A stretch of 64,000 bases of DNA from Megamerina dolium. Lineage: Eukaryota; Arthropoda; Insecta; Diptera; Megamerinidae. The position numbers and the translations under genes were made by a program. The notes beneath the pieces were generated by a model. That model was not told where the DNA came from. It saw only the letters and a program-made list of their open reading frames with translations, and did no database searches. The stretch spans positions 19,994,334 through 20,058,333 of the forward strand of contig OY978526.1 of assembly GCA_963854835.1 (NCBI GenBank), given 5' to 3'. Positions 23,701 through 35,234 of the stretch are shown here, in pieces (the first letter of the stretch is position 1; each line of letters begins with the position of its first letter).

Positions 23701-23729
23701 TTAATTTAACAATCTTAATTTTTTGAAAG

Positions 23730-24600
23730 CTTAAAGTTAGGGATATGCGATTATTCGTTGAACTGATTAATCTGATTAATTAAAATTCTGATTAATCAAT
23801 TTGTCATGTACTCAAGCTTATGATTAATCAAAATACGAATTATTCGATTAGTCACAATTTTGATTAATCAAAAATCTTTGAACTTTTTTTTAATCTTTTC
23901 TTTATTTTTGAAATGTCATTTGAAATAAATATTTCAAAGCTTTTAAAAACTACCTTTCAATTTTGTGTTGAAGAAAATATGAAAAATATTTATTTAAAAT
24001 ATTTTATTCGAATTTGTGCTGTAGCTCAGTGACTAATGCGCTGGCTTTCTGATCTGTAGGTCGTGGGTACAATTCTGGCTGAAGCACAACTAAATATCGA
24101 AGATTTTTCTTTCGAATGGTACCCTCCTGTCGGCAAGCAATTGATGACTCTTCCGACACTAACAATTGGCCATGAAAAAGCTTCTATAAAAAAGTTCTGT
24201 GACAAAGCTCAGAAAAAAGTGATGTTACAAGGGTTCTGCCGTTTGGAATCGGCTAAAATCTCTTATACTACCCAATAATTTGATATCCACAACATTAATG
24301 GAAGAGAAGCTCGGGCAAAGGGTTTTTTCGGGGCCTATAAATGCCACATATTAATTTTTTCAAATTTATTTTATTTGAATAACTTTATTCTGATTAATTG
24401 AGTAATTTCAATTTTAATCAAAATCGTGATTATTCGAACAAATTTTATTTTAATTAATCACAATCGTGATTATTCAAAAAATTTATATTTTGATTAATGA
24501 AAATCACAATTATTCGAATATTTTTTGCTTTTTGATTAATTGATTAATTGATTAATCACTTTGTTCAACTAAGCGATTAATGAGAGTGCTACGTAAAATT
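23730..24600. repeat. GATTAATC-rich fold-back block
   Basis: More than a dozen copies of the near-palindrome TGATTAATCA, or of GATTATTCGAA, lie on both sides of an inserted SINE. The left end (GCGATTATTCGTTGAACTGA) and the right end (read inverted: CGCTTAGTTGAACAAAGTGA) are mutually inverted, so the whole block can fold back. This fits a fold-back transposable element. The family was not recognised. Confidence 0.6.
24014..24368 (+). mobile_element. tRNA-headed SINE inside the fold-back block
   Basis: 355 bp with a 12-bp target duplication carrying one mismatch (TTTTATTCGAAT at 24002-24013, TTTTATTTGAAT at 24369-24380). Box A is GTAGCTCAGTGACTAATG; box B is GGGTACAATTCT, degenerate. The body ends with CGGGGCC and TGCCACATATTAATTTTTT. 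The 3' hairpin is decayed in this copy. Confidence 0.85.
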
Positions 24601-25628
24601 ATTCAGCATGTTTTCTTTTGCTCCATGTAATTTGACCCACATTAATCTAGGAACAATATTATATTTCTATTGAAAACAGTTTTGTTTTATTAATCTGACT
24701 TGATATAAAAATATTTTCATACCGATTCTGTTTATTTATTCACATGTTGTAATATTTAAAATTAAATATTTATTGTTGATAATATATTTATGAATCATTT
24801 GTTCTTGATTGAAGGCACAGTACGGAATAGTAAGTTGTATGAGTTATACGGTGTGACTTGTAATGAAAAACAAGTGAAATGTATTTTTTTTTCATTGCTG
24901 ACAGATTTTTAAGCCTACTTGATTACCTTGTCTGGGCGAAATAAATATGAGTAGTAATGCCACATGCATGTAAAAAATGCAATTGCAAGACGAATATCAA
25001 ATATGATTGGGTAAATTTGTGATTCACTATATTATGGTTTTAAATGACAAAATTGTGTCATACCTGGATTGTTTTTTTTTGCGATTTATTTACATAAAAA
25101 TGCGATTTTATAATTTTCAGAGTGCATTATTATCATTATATAATTATAAATAAAAAACAATTAATTTTCTAACACCATCAGTTCATTTCAGCATAATTCT
25201 AAATATAGTCATTCAATAAATATGTGCATATTTACACTGAATGAATAGAATTTCAGTAGCAGCGCATTATCAGCAATAACTAAAAATAATTAATAAAATA
25301 TTAATGTATGGGAAAGGTTGATAGGTTTGGAAAGTCTGTGGGATAAGAAAGTTATTTCATTCCAATTTTTTTCAGCGCTCTTTTTCTCATTATTAACCAA
25401 ATTAACCACTAATGAGTGATTAATTTGTATTTCATTGAAATTTTTCACCCCATTTAATAACACTTCATTTATCAAGAATATTTCTGAAGGTACTATGAAG
25501 AGAAAAAGGCAACTTGAAAACCAATTTAAAGAAATTACCTTTCATCGGAATCTGCGTACCAAGTGTCGTGAAGAATTTTAAAAAAATCTTGAACATTTTC
25601 ACCATGCCAATCATAAAATTAAATTAAA
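24600..25628. other. AT-rich noncoding sequence
   Basis: Nothing recognised beyond short A/T tracts. Confidence 0.5.
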
Positions 25629-25805
25629 ATTAAATATGTGACACTCAATGGTCCTTGTACCGAGCTTCTCTTCCAGTATTGTTGAGCGTGTTAAATTTTG
25701 GACAGCATCAGAAGGGACCTACTTATTTAGTCGGTTGCGAACGGCAGAACCCTGCAGACATCACTTTTTCTGGACAGAGAGCTCTTTTAGAAGTTGTTTC
25801 ATGCT
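25629..25805 (-). mobile_element. tRNA-headed SINE, 3' part only
   Basis: The 3' half of the SINE family on the minus strand, from the AGAAGC-like middle block to the ACATATTT end. The tRNA head is absent and the terminal hairpin is eroded. Confidence 0.75.
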
Positions 25806-25984
25806 CATACTATGTATATCGATTATCAATCAATCAAAAGAGATCGTGACGTTGTTGTCACTTGTTCATCAAGTGGACCACGCGCAATCAGACCAAGGTC
25901 TGTTAGAGGATATGAGCCCTATAGCTGATATCTCTGGGGGCCAACTACAAGTGTTATGGGCACTGCGACCAAACGAGATCTTTT

Positions 25985-26200
25985 GTACCCAAGCCCGTCT
26001 ACGACACTAGAATCTCCTCTACATTTTTAATGAAGGATAGAATTGATCTTGTCGAACTTTTGATGATTGAAGCTGGTGTTGGAAAACTCAGTTGAAAGTG
26101 TTTGAGACGTAGTCTGGGTAAGGCCGGACATTCGCAAAGTATGTGGATTGATGGTTCATCTTCCTCCAGACACAGAGTCTGCACTCCGTGTTAGAGGATA
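25985..26200 (-). pseudogene. Non-LTR retrotransposon C-terminal zinc-finger fragment
   Basis: The minus-strand frame includes EEDEPSIHILCECPALPRLR, the H-x4-C half of the C-terminal finger seen downstream of RNase H in I/R1/LOA-like elements. The first two Cys are shifted into another frame. About 62 residues; no RNase H remains. Confidence 0.6.
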
Positions 26201-27570
26201 TATCGATGATAGTTCGGTAAATTTGTATAATCTAAAACCGTAACCCGTCCAAATTTACAAGTCGTTCTCTTATAAATAAACGTATCTGTGCTTATATGAA
26301 TGTAGTTGATAATTTTGTCAGCATTTTTATTGCTGACTGCTGCTGTTGCTATTTTTGTGTGATTAATTAACTCATAAATTGAAAAAAATTTCAATTAACC
26401 AAAAAGATCCAAGCAACCGAATGGACACATTGATTGATATTGTGATGAGACTTGGTCGTATTTGTGACGGTGCGGTGCCGATGGCGCTTAAAATGAGCTC
26501 CTCGTGACTATCAACGATTTTTTTTTCGCAAATTATTTTCGCTGTTATTATTGTTGATTATATTTATAGCGCTGTGTATAATATGAGCATCAGTGTAATA
26601 TCGCTTTAATTTAGTGTATGCAGTATGTAGTACATATGTTGATGAGTAACAATCGTTATGTATATACAAGTATTATGTACTACGTAAATAAATAAATGTG
26701 CTTGATTCTATTTATGGGAAGAGAGTACATTGTTCACATTTTGATATTAACACGTACATGCTGATAGGTCAGTTATTGTGAATTTTTCACGTATTTTTTT
26801 TTTTTTTTTGCATGTTTTTATTTTGTATTGTATTTATTATTGTATAATATTTGTTTTTTTTTTGCATTTAAAACACGTTAGCATTGTACGCAACTTTTGT
26901 TATTGTAACAGTACATTGGCATGAATATATCATACGTTAACTATGAGTCAGGGATGTTTATGAAATGGGATTGCATCATTATAGTTTTTGAATTGATTCT
27001 TTAGTTATGAATTCATTAAGAATCCTTAAAAATCGAAATATATACAATTCATGGTTAATATTAGTGCAGAGAATGAAATCAGTAGGGATGTTTATTTTTA
27101 CATGGCAAAATAACAAAGTGCCAGACATATCGAATATAAATCTATAGGCGCTAAGTATACTGCTCAAGTTCAGTTTGACCAATTACTTTCATTTTTTCTA
27201 CTGTGCAGAGTTGTTATCTATATATATTTTTATTTAAATGCCAAAAATTTTATGATTAACCCAAGTAAAAATTAAGAAATTTGCAAAAAAAAAAATTATT
27301 CGATTATTTTTGAGACTTTTTATTCACTAAATAATCTAAATTTTGTCTATTTGAAATTTATATATAAAATTAAATCAACTCTGTTTAGAAAAATAAGCAT
27401 GTTTGTCATTTTATTCACACACATATAGCGAATGGTCGAATAAAACAGGGATGTTATGGTCAAAATCACCATCCTAGTTGATTATCTATCTGTCTACACT
27501 TTGAACAACAATTAAGTGATCAATCTGAAACTTGTTATAAAGGATTATATTTTTTTTTTTAATGTATAAG
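26201..27570. other. AT-rich noncoding sequence
   Basis: No exon or element recognised. Confidence 0.5.
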
Positions 27571-27574
27571 AAAG

Positions 27575-28720
27575 TTTGAAATGTGCGTGATTGGAAAAAA
27601 AAGCGCCTACTTCCCATATAATTATTTGCTTTCGTATTTATGTTTTTATACTTTTCACACGAAAATATGAAGTTGCCTAGCTGAATCTTTATGGTTATGA
27701 TTATATTTGCTAATAAATAGTCGAATTCGAAATTGGGCTAAATCGGATGAAAAACACGCCTATTTCCTATACAAAAGTGCGTTTTCGAATGTATGTTTGT
27801 CAACTTTTCGCACAAAAAATAAAATTATCGAGCTGAAAATTGATACATGCGATTATATTTACTAACTAATAGATTATGGTGAGTATGGATGTAATCGGAT
27901 GAAAAGTACGACTTCGTCTCATACAAAAGTACGTTTTCGAAGGCATCTTTACACACTTTGGGGCACAAAAAATGAAGTTATCAAGCTGAAACTTGGTACA
28001 TGCGATTGTATTTACTAACTAAGAATCGCGTTGAAGTATGGATTGAATCGGATGAAAATCACTCTCACCTCCCATACAAAAGTATGTTTTCGAATGTATG
28101 TTTGCAGACTTTGAACATAAGAAAATGATCTTACCAAGCTCAAATTTGCTACATGGGAATATATTTGCTAATTAATATGTGGCTTGAAATATGGACGGAA
28201 TCGGTTAAAAACCATGACTATCTCCCATACAAAAGTATGCTTTCGAATGCATGTTTGCAAACTTTGGACATCAGAAAATGAAGTTATTAAGCTCAAAGTT
28301 GCTACATACGAATATATATGCTAATTAATATATGGCTTAAAGTATGGACGGAATCGGTTAAAAACCACACCTACCTCCCATACAAAAGTATGTTTTCGAA
28401 TGCATTTTTGCAGACTTTGGACACAAGAAAATGAAGTTATCAAGCTCAAAGTTGCTACATAGGAATATATTTATTAATTAATAGATAAATTTGAATATGG
28501 GCGGAATCGGTTAAAAAACACGCCTATCTCCCATACAAAAGATCGATTTCGAATATATGTTTGTAGACTTGGCGCACGAATACATAAAGCTAGGGCATTG
28601 AAACTCGGCACATATGATTATTTTCTATCAACAAGTGAGTAAATTTAAAAAAGTTGCTATTAAATGCAAACCACGCCCACTTTTAGTACAAAAGTATTCT
28701 TTTTCGAAGGAATCACTCTC
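27575..28720 (+). repeat. 153-bp tandem array, copy B (regular)
   Basis: The core CTCCCATACAAAAGTATG or a variant starts at about 27613, 27766, 27918, 28071, 28223, 28377, 28530 and 28683. The spacings are 152-154 bp, giving eight units. Conserved inner blocks are GACTTTGGACACAAGAAAATG, then AAGTTATCAAGCTCAAA, and GGACGGAATCGGTTAAAAACC. Confidence 0.9.
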
Positions 28721-28729
28721 TATTTGTTG

Positions 28730-30794
28730 TAGTTCAGCGTATCTAAACGTTGGTAATACCGAAGTTTAGCTTTTTTAACAATTTCTTATATTCGAAATGA
28801 ATATCTTGGAGAATTTAAGATGAATGTCTGCATTTTTATCCACTTGAAATTCTACCATGCCATGGATTATCGTTAATATTTAAAAATTTATATATATATA
28901 TATATATATTTTTTTAAAACTTTATACATTTATTGTGTAATAATTTTATTATACGGTGTCGCAGAGGTCTATATCATCCATATACTCATGTACGAGGCGT
29001 CGTCGACAATTGTAATGAAAACATTTCCGACTCTCTTGACAACGAACAAAGCAAAAAGGTCAAGTTCATGGTGTGGTGCAGAACATGTACGATTATATAT
29101 GTATGTATATGTATATATTTGCCATGCCGGCAGTTATTCGCAACAGCACAGGTGGTGTACACATATCTTCGCATATGAATAAATTGTTTGCTAAAGTGTT
29201 GCTTGCTTGCTCTGCTGCTTGAGCCGACCATTGATGGGAAACATACAACAATCATTTATGCCGGATGCCATGACACGACTTGGCGGCATATTGTTATGGT
29301 GTGACAGTTGGAGTTTGCATATGTATACTATGAGTATTTATGTTGTTTGCTTTTGAAAATTGTTGTATTTTAATTTTAACTCGATGCGGTTTTTTTTTCT
29401 GTCATTTCTACTGCCTATAGTCGTAATGCAATGTACTCGTACTGATACTTGGCATATGTGACGAGTATATATCTTGTTAACCAAGTATAGTTGTATGTAT
29501 GTACTATCAACTAACTTTACGCCATTACCACTTGAACTTCATACACTAGACACGCAATTTTTTAATGTGAGAAAAACAATATGCTTTTGTATGTGCGAAT
29601 ATCAAAAGGGGTTGGTTGAATGTTGATTGCATAAATTCAACGAATTATTATTATTATTATAGAATTTTTTTTTTCTACGTTCAAGTTCAATAATAATAAA
29701 GTTTTACTTGTTTGTGCTTTGTATTGAAAAATTAATGTATGCGCCGCAAGTACATATGGGATTGCGCGTAAATGTAAGGTTGCATGACTGTTTGGGGAAA
29801 AAATTATACCATACATTTTTTTCTATGTAGCTGCAAGTGTAATGTATAATATTTAGCAATTCACTGACTAAATGAGTGAGTGAGTGAGTGAGTGCATGCC
29901 TGCATGCCATGGAACACTCCTTCTAATTTTCATAGGAAACTCCTAGTTTATGTTTTATGGCTTCTTAGCTTAAAGCTACACTCAAGTATTGTTGTATACA
30001 CAGACAGAGATGACTAAGGTGGTGGAAGCGTAATAATATGTGGTAAGATAATGAGAAGCAATAGTAGGAGGAACTCTTAAGAGCAGCAGTGTGTATTTTT
30101 GTTCATGACTGTATTATATTTTAAAGTGAATGTAGAATTTCGACGAGTTTTATTGAGTAATTTTAAAGAAAACAAATCATGCAATTTCTCTTAATGAAGC
30201 ATTAAAAATAAATTTCTGTCAAAAATATCTGCATGTTAAATGCATACAACAACCAACATATTCATTAAATCCGCTTGTTGTGCTCATTATCACGTGCATT
30301 AGATCTTCACACAAAAATGCCATAAACGGGGAGCACTTTAGAATTTCACAAAAATGTCATATGCAATGCCATGTCCATGTCTCAGTGTAATAAAATTGTA
30401 AAACCGCTAAACTGATGATATTTTCCGCTTGATGTACACGCCCACCACACTCACTCATATACTTGATGTCTACACCTGATTAAAGTTTTATGACGCAAAA
30501 CATCGTTTCTGTAGCAGCAGCATAGCAACATAGGCAACAAAAGGAGAGGAATACAAATGACGAAAACGTCATAAAAATTCTACTTACAGTTATGATGATG
30601 GTTGCATGCCACAATACAGTGTCTGCTCTAATAGTGGACTTTAGTCTTAAATTTGCATTAGTTGATTATCTTTCATTTTTTTTTTGTCCTGTTTTGATTC
30701 AAATATGAATGTTTCTAATCAGCTATTATTTAAGTTTTTATTTTTTTTATTTTTATAAATATTGGATAGAATGCATCATTCCTCACCTCTCCGA
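28730..30794. other. AT-rich noncoding sequence with microsatellites
   Basis: No gene recognised. It contains a TA run (about 28892-28909), an ATT run (about 29647-29660) and a GAGT run (about 29870-29893). Confidence 0.55.
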
Positions 30795-31074
30795 TTAGTG
30801 GGTGCGGTAGCTCAGAGATTAGTGTGTTGGCCTTCTAATCTGTAGGTTGTGGGCTCAATCACCTGCTGAAGCATAATAAAATTTTACATTAAAAAGATTT
30901 TTCTGTCGGCAAGTAATTGCAAATTTTTTCGGCAATATCAACTTGCCAAAAATGTTTCTTAAAAGAGCTCTGTCACAAGGGTTCTGCTGTTCGGAACCGG
31001 CTAATATAAATAGGTCCCTTCTAATGCTGTCCAAATTTAACACTCACAACAGTAGTGAAAGAGCAGCTCGGTGG
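30795..31074 (+). mobile_element. tRNA-headed SINE interrupted by a retroposon
   Basis: It starts GGGTGCGGTAGCTCAGAGAT (box A) with box B near GGGCTCAATC. The body follows to GAGCAGCTCGGTGG, where a (CAA)n-tailed retroposon inserted. The normal SINE 3' hairpin is not seen beyond the insertion, so this copy was short or eroded. Confidence 0.85.
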
Positions 31075-31215
31075 GCTTCCCAAGAATGGAGAGGACTCCG
31101 TCCCGGAAGCACTCGACCACGTGGTCGACCAAGGTCCATTCTCCTCATCAGAATTTTTTTCTCGTACAAAGCATTTCCGTATTTTTGCTGCTACAATAAC
31201 AACAACAACAATAGC
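31075..31215 (+). mobile_element. Short (CAA)n-tailed retroposon, copy A3
   Basis: It starts GCTTCCCAAGAATGG and ends CTGCTACAATAACAACAACAAC. A perfect 13-bp duplication, AGCAGCTCGGTGG, lies at 31062-31074 and 31216-31228 and is made of host SINE sequence. It carries a perfect 16-nt palindrome, TCGACCACGTGGTCGA (31113-31128), centred on CACGTG. One arm of the larger hairpin is lost. Confidence 0.9.
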
Positions 31216-31228
31216 AGCAGCTCGGTGG

Positions 31229-31479
31229 CCACAATAATCTTCTAACCTAATCTACCTCTCCGATTAAGTGAGAGTACACTGTGCCTCTAGGCAACTACAT
31301 ATATGATTAGACGCGTTCAACTTTATCAATGGGACCAAAGTTTTTACGAAATATCTGAAAATATTAGTTTGGAGCAAAAAGAAATCCAATTAAATGGCTG
31401 TTGGTGATGTAACTTTATATCTCACAAAGTATTGATTAACAAAATTTAGACTTGTGCTCGTCGGAAAAGTGATAATCTC
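31229..31479. other. Unclassified spacer
   Basis: No feature recognised between the SINE/retroposon nest and the next mariner fragment. Confidence 0.4.
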
Positions 31480-31975
31480 AATTCTCAATACAGTAGTGAG
31501 TTGTAAATAATGGAATTTAATAAAGACAATGACGCTAAGACGCATAAAAACATGACGGATCGAATTTTCTTCTACGAAGCCTTGGCTAAATGAAACGAAA
31601 TCGATCAATTTCTTAAACGAAATAGTTACTGGGGATGAGAAAGGGGTTACATACGATCAGATTATACGAAAACGATCATGTTCAAAGCTCGGTGAAGCAG
31701 CTCAAACGGCGTCTAAAGAAAAACTAATGTCCTAGAAGGTGTTGGTGTGCATTTAGTGGGACTGGAAAGGTATATTATGTGCTACGAGCTGCTTCCATAT
31801 TACCAAATACTAAATTCGGACCTCTTTTGCCAACAATTGGAACGTTTGAAGCTAGCAAGTGACCAAAAGCTGCCAGAAATTGCCAACATGAGAAGTGTTG
31901 TCCCCAATCAGAACAACATCAGGGCACAGATGTCTATAATGACTCTCCAGAATCTGGGAGCAAAACTCTCATAGT
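31480..31975 (+). pseudogene. mariner transposase fragment, catalytic half
   Basis: The conceptual frame reads IVTGDEKGVTYD (first catalytic Asp, with Gly for the usual Trp), then RKRSCSKLGEAAQT, WDWKGI, and YELLPYYQILNSDL, followed by NQNNIRAQMS. In the last the second catalytic Asp is replaced by Asn (the family has HQDN). Several stops break it and no terminal repeats were found. It is a mariner lineage distinct from the 20.7-kb and 33.0-kb elements. Confidence 0.85.
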
Positions 31976-31979
31976 GATA

Positions 31980-33028
31980 GTAATGGCTATCAAGAGAAGT
32001 TCGTGATAAATAAGGACCCGGGATCAATAGGGATCAGGGCTTCTACGAGAGAGGTATAAAATATCACATATTTTCACTAAATATGGCATTTCATAGACAA
32101 AAATCTTCTACTCCACAGGTTAAATTATAAAATTGAAAATTCTAAAAATCCCCTATACTATTTGTAAATCTCTAATGCTATCTATCCATGAAAATATATC
32201 GTATGTTCTCTGATGGTGGAAACTAGAATATATGCATGTAGTTTTGTTCTATTTTATTTTTAACTTTTCAATTTGTATTATTTTTATTTATAATTTTATC
32301 AAGTGGGTCAACAACAGCGACACCAATAATAAAATATGAAAATATTTTTTTTTTTTTGTGTGTTGTGTCACAGATTGCACTACTTGGATATATTTGTGTG
32401 TGTGTGTGTGTGGGTTTGTATATAAAATAGCATTGTTTGCAGGAGGTTTGAGTGTTGCAACATATTTCATTTTGAAACTTTTTCATTTGGAGATTTATTA
32501 AAAGCACAAAATATGTTAGTACCTACACAAAACAGTGAAGAGAAAAGTATGAGAACATCATTATCATCGTGATGTAATGGTCAGAATATAAGTAATTTCA
32601 TCTCAACTTCTACTAGCGAAATGGAGTGAGTAAGAAACCAACGCGATTTTTCACATTATGTTGAATCTGTAGTTCATTGGCTTGCTAGTGATTGCAATTA
32701 TTAGATTGTATTGAAAGAATTTTCGATGTACTTTGATGATAAACTTCAATAACTTAACTTTTAAAACCTTACACCTTACTTAGTTGTCACATTGTGTTTA
32801 TATTTTTTATTAAAAATTAATTGCTACAATATAATTTATATTTGCATATTGCTAATAGTCTTTCGACGTGTTTGAGTGCATATTAAAGATCAAAGCTATA
32901 ATATGGCGCTATTGATTGTATTTACCTTGACTTGATTGAAAGGAATTTGGCAGACTCCAGTGACGATAATTATAGTTAATGCTGTGTCTATCTATCTCGT
33001 TGCTGTATTGCTTATATTGTGGGTTTTA
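31980..33028. other. AT-rich noncoding sequence
   Basis: Contains a (TG)n run at about 32395-32412. No gene recognised. Confidence 0.5.
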
Positions 33029-33030
33029 TA

Positions 33031-34165
33031 TAGGGTGATTTTTTAAGAGCCTTCGCATTTGATTAAAAAAAAAACACAATTGTGTTTTGTTGACCGCCGC
33101 CGCGCCTCAAATGGTTTATAGGCTGGGTTCAATTTTGGCATAGTCTCTCCAACATATCTCACCACGAATAAATTCTTCAATATTGGCTTCCAGTGTGGGC
33201 TTGTCGCTATAGGCAAGAGCCTTAACATAGCCCCACAAAAAATAGTCTAAAGGCGTTAAATCGCACAATCTAGGCAGCCAATTGACCGGCCCCAAACGTA
33301 AAATAAACTGTTCACCGAACACGCCTCTCAATTGTGCCATTGTTTCGCGTTCTGTGTGGCATGTGACACCGTCTTGTTGAAACCACATGTTAGCCAAGTC
33401 CAGCTCTTCCATTTTGGGGCAAAAAAAAAAAAATTGTAATCATGGGACGGTAGCGCTCGCCATTCACAGTAGCGTTCCTGCCTTCGTCGTCTTTGAAGAA
33501 GTACGGTCCAATGATGCCACCGGCCCATAATCCACACCAAACAGTTCTTACAGTTCTTGCAATGCTTCTGGCTGCTCTTCACACCAAATACGGCAATTTT
33601 GATTGTTCACGTATCCATTCAATGAGAAATAACCTTCGTCATTAAACACAATTTTCCAATTGCCAGCGCCCATTCACCAAAACTTAGCCGTTGTGGTAGG
33701 TCGTGTGGCTTCAATTCTTGCACCAGCTTTATTTTAAAAGGTTTTACACCCAAATCCTTCCACAAAATTTTTCATGTAACAGACGCCCCATTGCTGCGAA
33801 CGGCACCGAATCGATAATTCACGGTCATCAGCAACACTGGCGCATACAGCTGTGATATTTTCCTCTTAATGTCCAATAATGTAAATTTTGTGTGAAATTT
33901 AGTCACAAGATTCCGAATAGCCGCCTCAGAAGGTCGCCCAAATTGACCATAATAAAATGGAAGAAGTGCACGATGCATTTTCTTAACCGAGCGTGTATTT
34001 TGATAATAAAATTTAATAATCTGCAAGCGTTGTTCGTTCGATTCATGTTTAAATTATAGACCAAACTGAACATGTTTGACAGTAACACGTTACACAAACT
34101 GTCAACATCTGAGCTGCCAAAAACAGTGTTGCCAAAAAAAAAAAAGTTGCAAAAAAATCACCCTG
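33031..34165 (-). mobile_element. rosa-like DD41D mariner-type element
   Basis: 1135 bp between TA dinucleotides (33029-33030 and 34166-34167). The ends are TAGGGTGATTTTTT and, inverted, CAGGGTGATTTTTT. The transposase is read on the minus strand. It has its own end sequence and signature, unrelated to the CCCAGAA-type mariners. Confidence 0.9.
33100..34060 (-). pseudogene. DD41D transposase, frameshifted
   Basis: The N-terminus (about 33970-34055) reads LQIIKFYYQNTRSVKK, then RALLPFYYGQFGRPSEAAI, the DNA-binding part. The first catalytic block reads FNDEGYFSLNGYVN (about 33605-33645). The second reads MWFQQDGVTCHT (about 33340-33385). The third reads CDLTPLDYFLWGYVK. Between the second and third Asp I count 41 residues. 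All three Asp are therefore still readable, but the frame is broken, including at an A homopolymer at 33421-33433. DD41D is the signature of the rosa family, first described from a Ceratitis fruit fly. The element is probably inactive. Confidence 0.85.
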
Positions 34166-34249
34166 TAAAATAGATTCATGCATATCAATCTGCAATTATT
34201 TCCTTAAACGAAGACGGGCTGATAAGTCGGTGGTAGATACAGAAGATGC

Positions 34250-34880
34250 GACAAATGACGGCCGCATCCACCCTATCCTCCTCGTGTGACATAAGTTGAC
34301 AGCCAGTGGTGGTGTGGAGTGCTCCATTTGGACCTCTTGTCATCTACGCCGCCGCCACCCCTGAGGCGGATCAGGAAGGCGACTTGACAATTTACAATGA
34401 CGACATTGACAGACTAACGAACAATAATTCTCGGGATCACAACTCGCAGTCCTCTGCTTCCAAATGCCTGCATTCGGAAGCGGTAGAAGCTGCGACTAGT
34501 TCACATCAGCCCAATAAAATCCTTAACGGAAGACCCCCACCTGTTGCCAACGTGGAAAAACAATTGTCCAGGAAAACAAAGTGCACCCTGGCGCAACTCA
34601 GGTCGGGACACAGTAAGTTCCACAATAATTATCTATCGAGAATTAATACCGATATACCTACCGGACATATGCCCCGATTGCGGGCAATCATCGCACGACA
34701 CAGTCCACCTGTTCAATTGTCCCTTGCACCGCAAACAAACTTGACACCCGTACAACTCTGGACACACCCACTTGAGGTGGCTACATTTCTAGGACTTGAC
34801 CTCTATCAGGACACAATAGCTTGTGCGTGCTGACGACGACACAAATTGAAGTTGCTACAACAACAACAACAACAACCCTA
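34250..34880 (+). pseudogene. Non-LTR retrotransposon 3' end with (CAA)n tail
   Basis: The 175-codon frame (34306-34833) and a second frame together read SRKTKCTLAQLRSGHS, then YLSRINTDIP, a finger of CPDCGQSSHDTVHLFNCP type, and LTPVQLWTHPLEVATFLGL. This is the C-terminus of a jockey-like ORF2. The 3' end is GAAGTTGCTACAACAACAAC. A frameshift lies inside the finger. The upstream domains are missing, so it is a 5'-truncated copy. Related C-termini occur at 42.7 kb and at the right edge. Confidence 0.75.
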
Positions 34881-34997
34881 TTCTCCTGATTTAGGCTCAT
34901 GCGACTTTTATCTTTTTCCAAATATTGAAAAATGACTCGGAGATAGACGATCTGATTACGATTTGAGCTTATCGAAGAGTTCATTATTGAAACGGAG
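34881..34997 (+). pseudogene. mariner transposase fragment abutting the gap
   Basis: The plus-strand frame reads YSPDLGSCDFYLFPNIEK, the third catalytic box of a mariner-like transposase (C-D-F type, distinct from the PSDYHLF lineage nearby). A stop follows, and the sequence runs into the N gap. Confidence 0.55.
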
Positions 34998-35197
34998 NNN
35001 NNNNNNNNNNNNNNNNNNNNNNNNNNNNNNNNNNNNNNNNNNNNNNNNNNNNNNNNNNNNNNNNNNNNNNNNNNNNNNNNNNNNNNNNNNNNNNNNNNNN
35101 NNNNNNNNNNNNNNNNNNNNNNNNNNNNNNNNNNNNNNNNNNNNNNNNNNNNNNNNNNNNNNNNNNNNNNNNNNNNNNNNNNNNNNNNNNNNNNNNN
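34998..35197. other. Assembly gap (200 N)
   Basis: Exactly 200 Ns. The round length suggests a placeholder rather than a measured size. It truncates an exon on its right and a mariner fragment on its left. Confidence 0.99.
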
Positions 35198-35234
35198 GTC
35201 GATCATCTTGTGTTCCTTGTACTCCTCCTTGATT
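35198..35234 (-). CDS. Exon-like block cut by the gap, unrecognised protein
   Basis: On the minus strand an acceptor (TGCTATTTTCAG) at 35235-35246 is followed by 37 bp of sequence with typical codon choice (GAG, AAG, ATC, GAC). Joined to the block at 35350-35399 it gives the only stop-free phase, reading IKEEYKEHKMID before the Ns. A single Glu codon is split across the junction. I do not recognise the protein. It may be a gene nested in, or next to, the kinase gene on the opposite strand. Confidence 0.45.

Noticed and set aside
27575..28720. CRISPR-like regular spacing
   Set aside because: The 153-bp units are long, degenerate along their whole length, and in a fly-like genome; no short repeat-unique spacer pattern.
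23385..31975. One mariner split into halves at 23.4 and 31.5 kb
   Set aside because: The two fragments overlap in transposase coordinates (both cover the block before the first Asp box), so they are separate copies.
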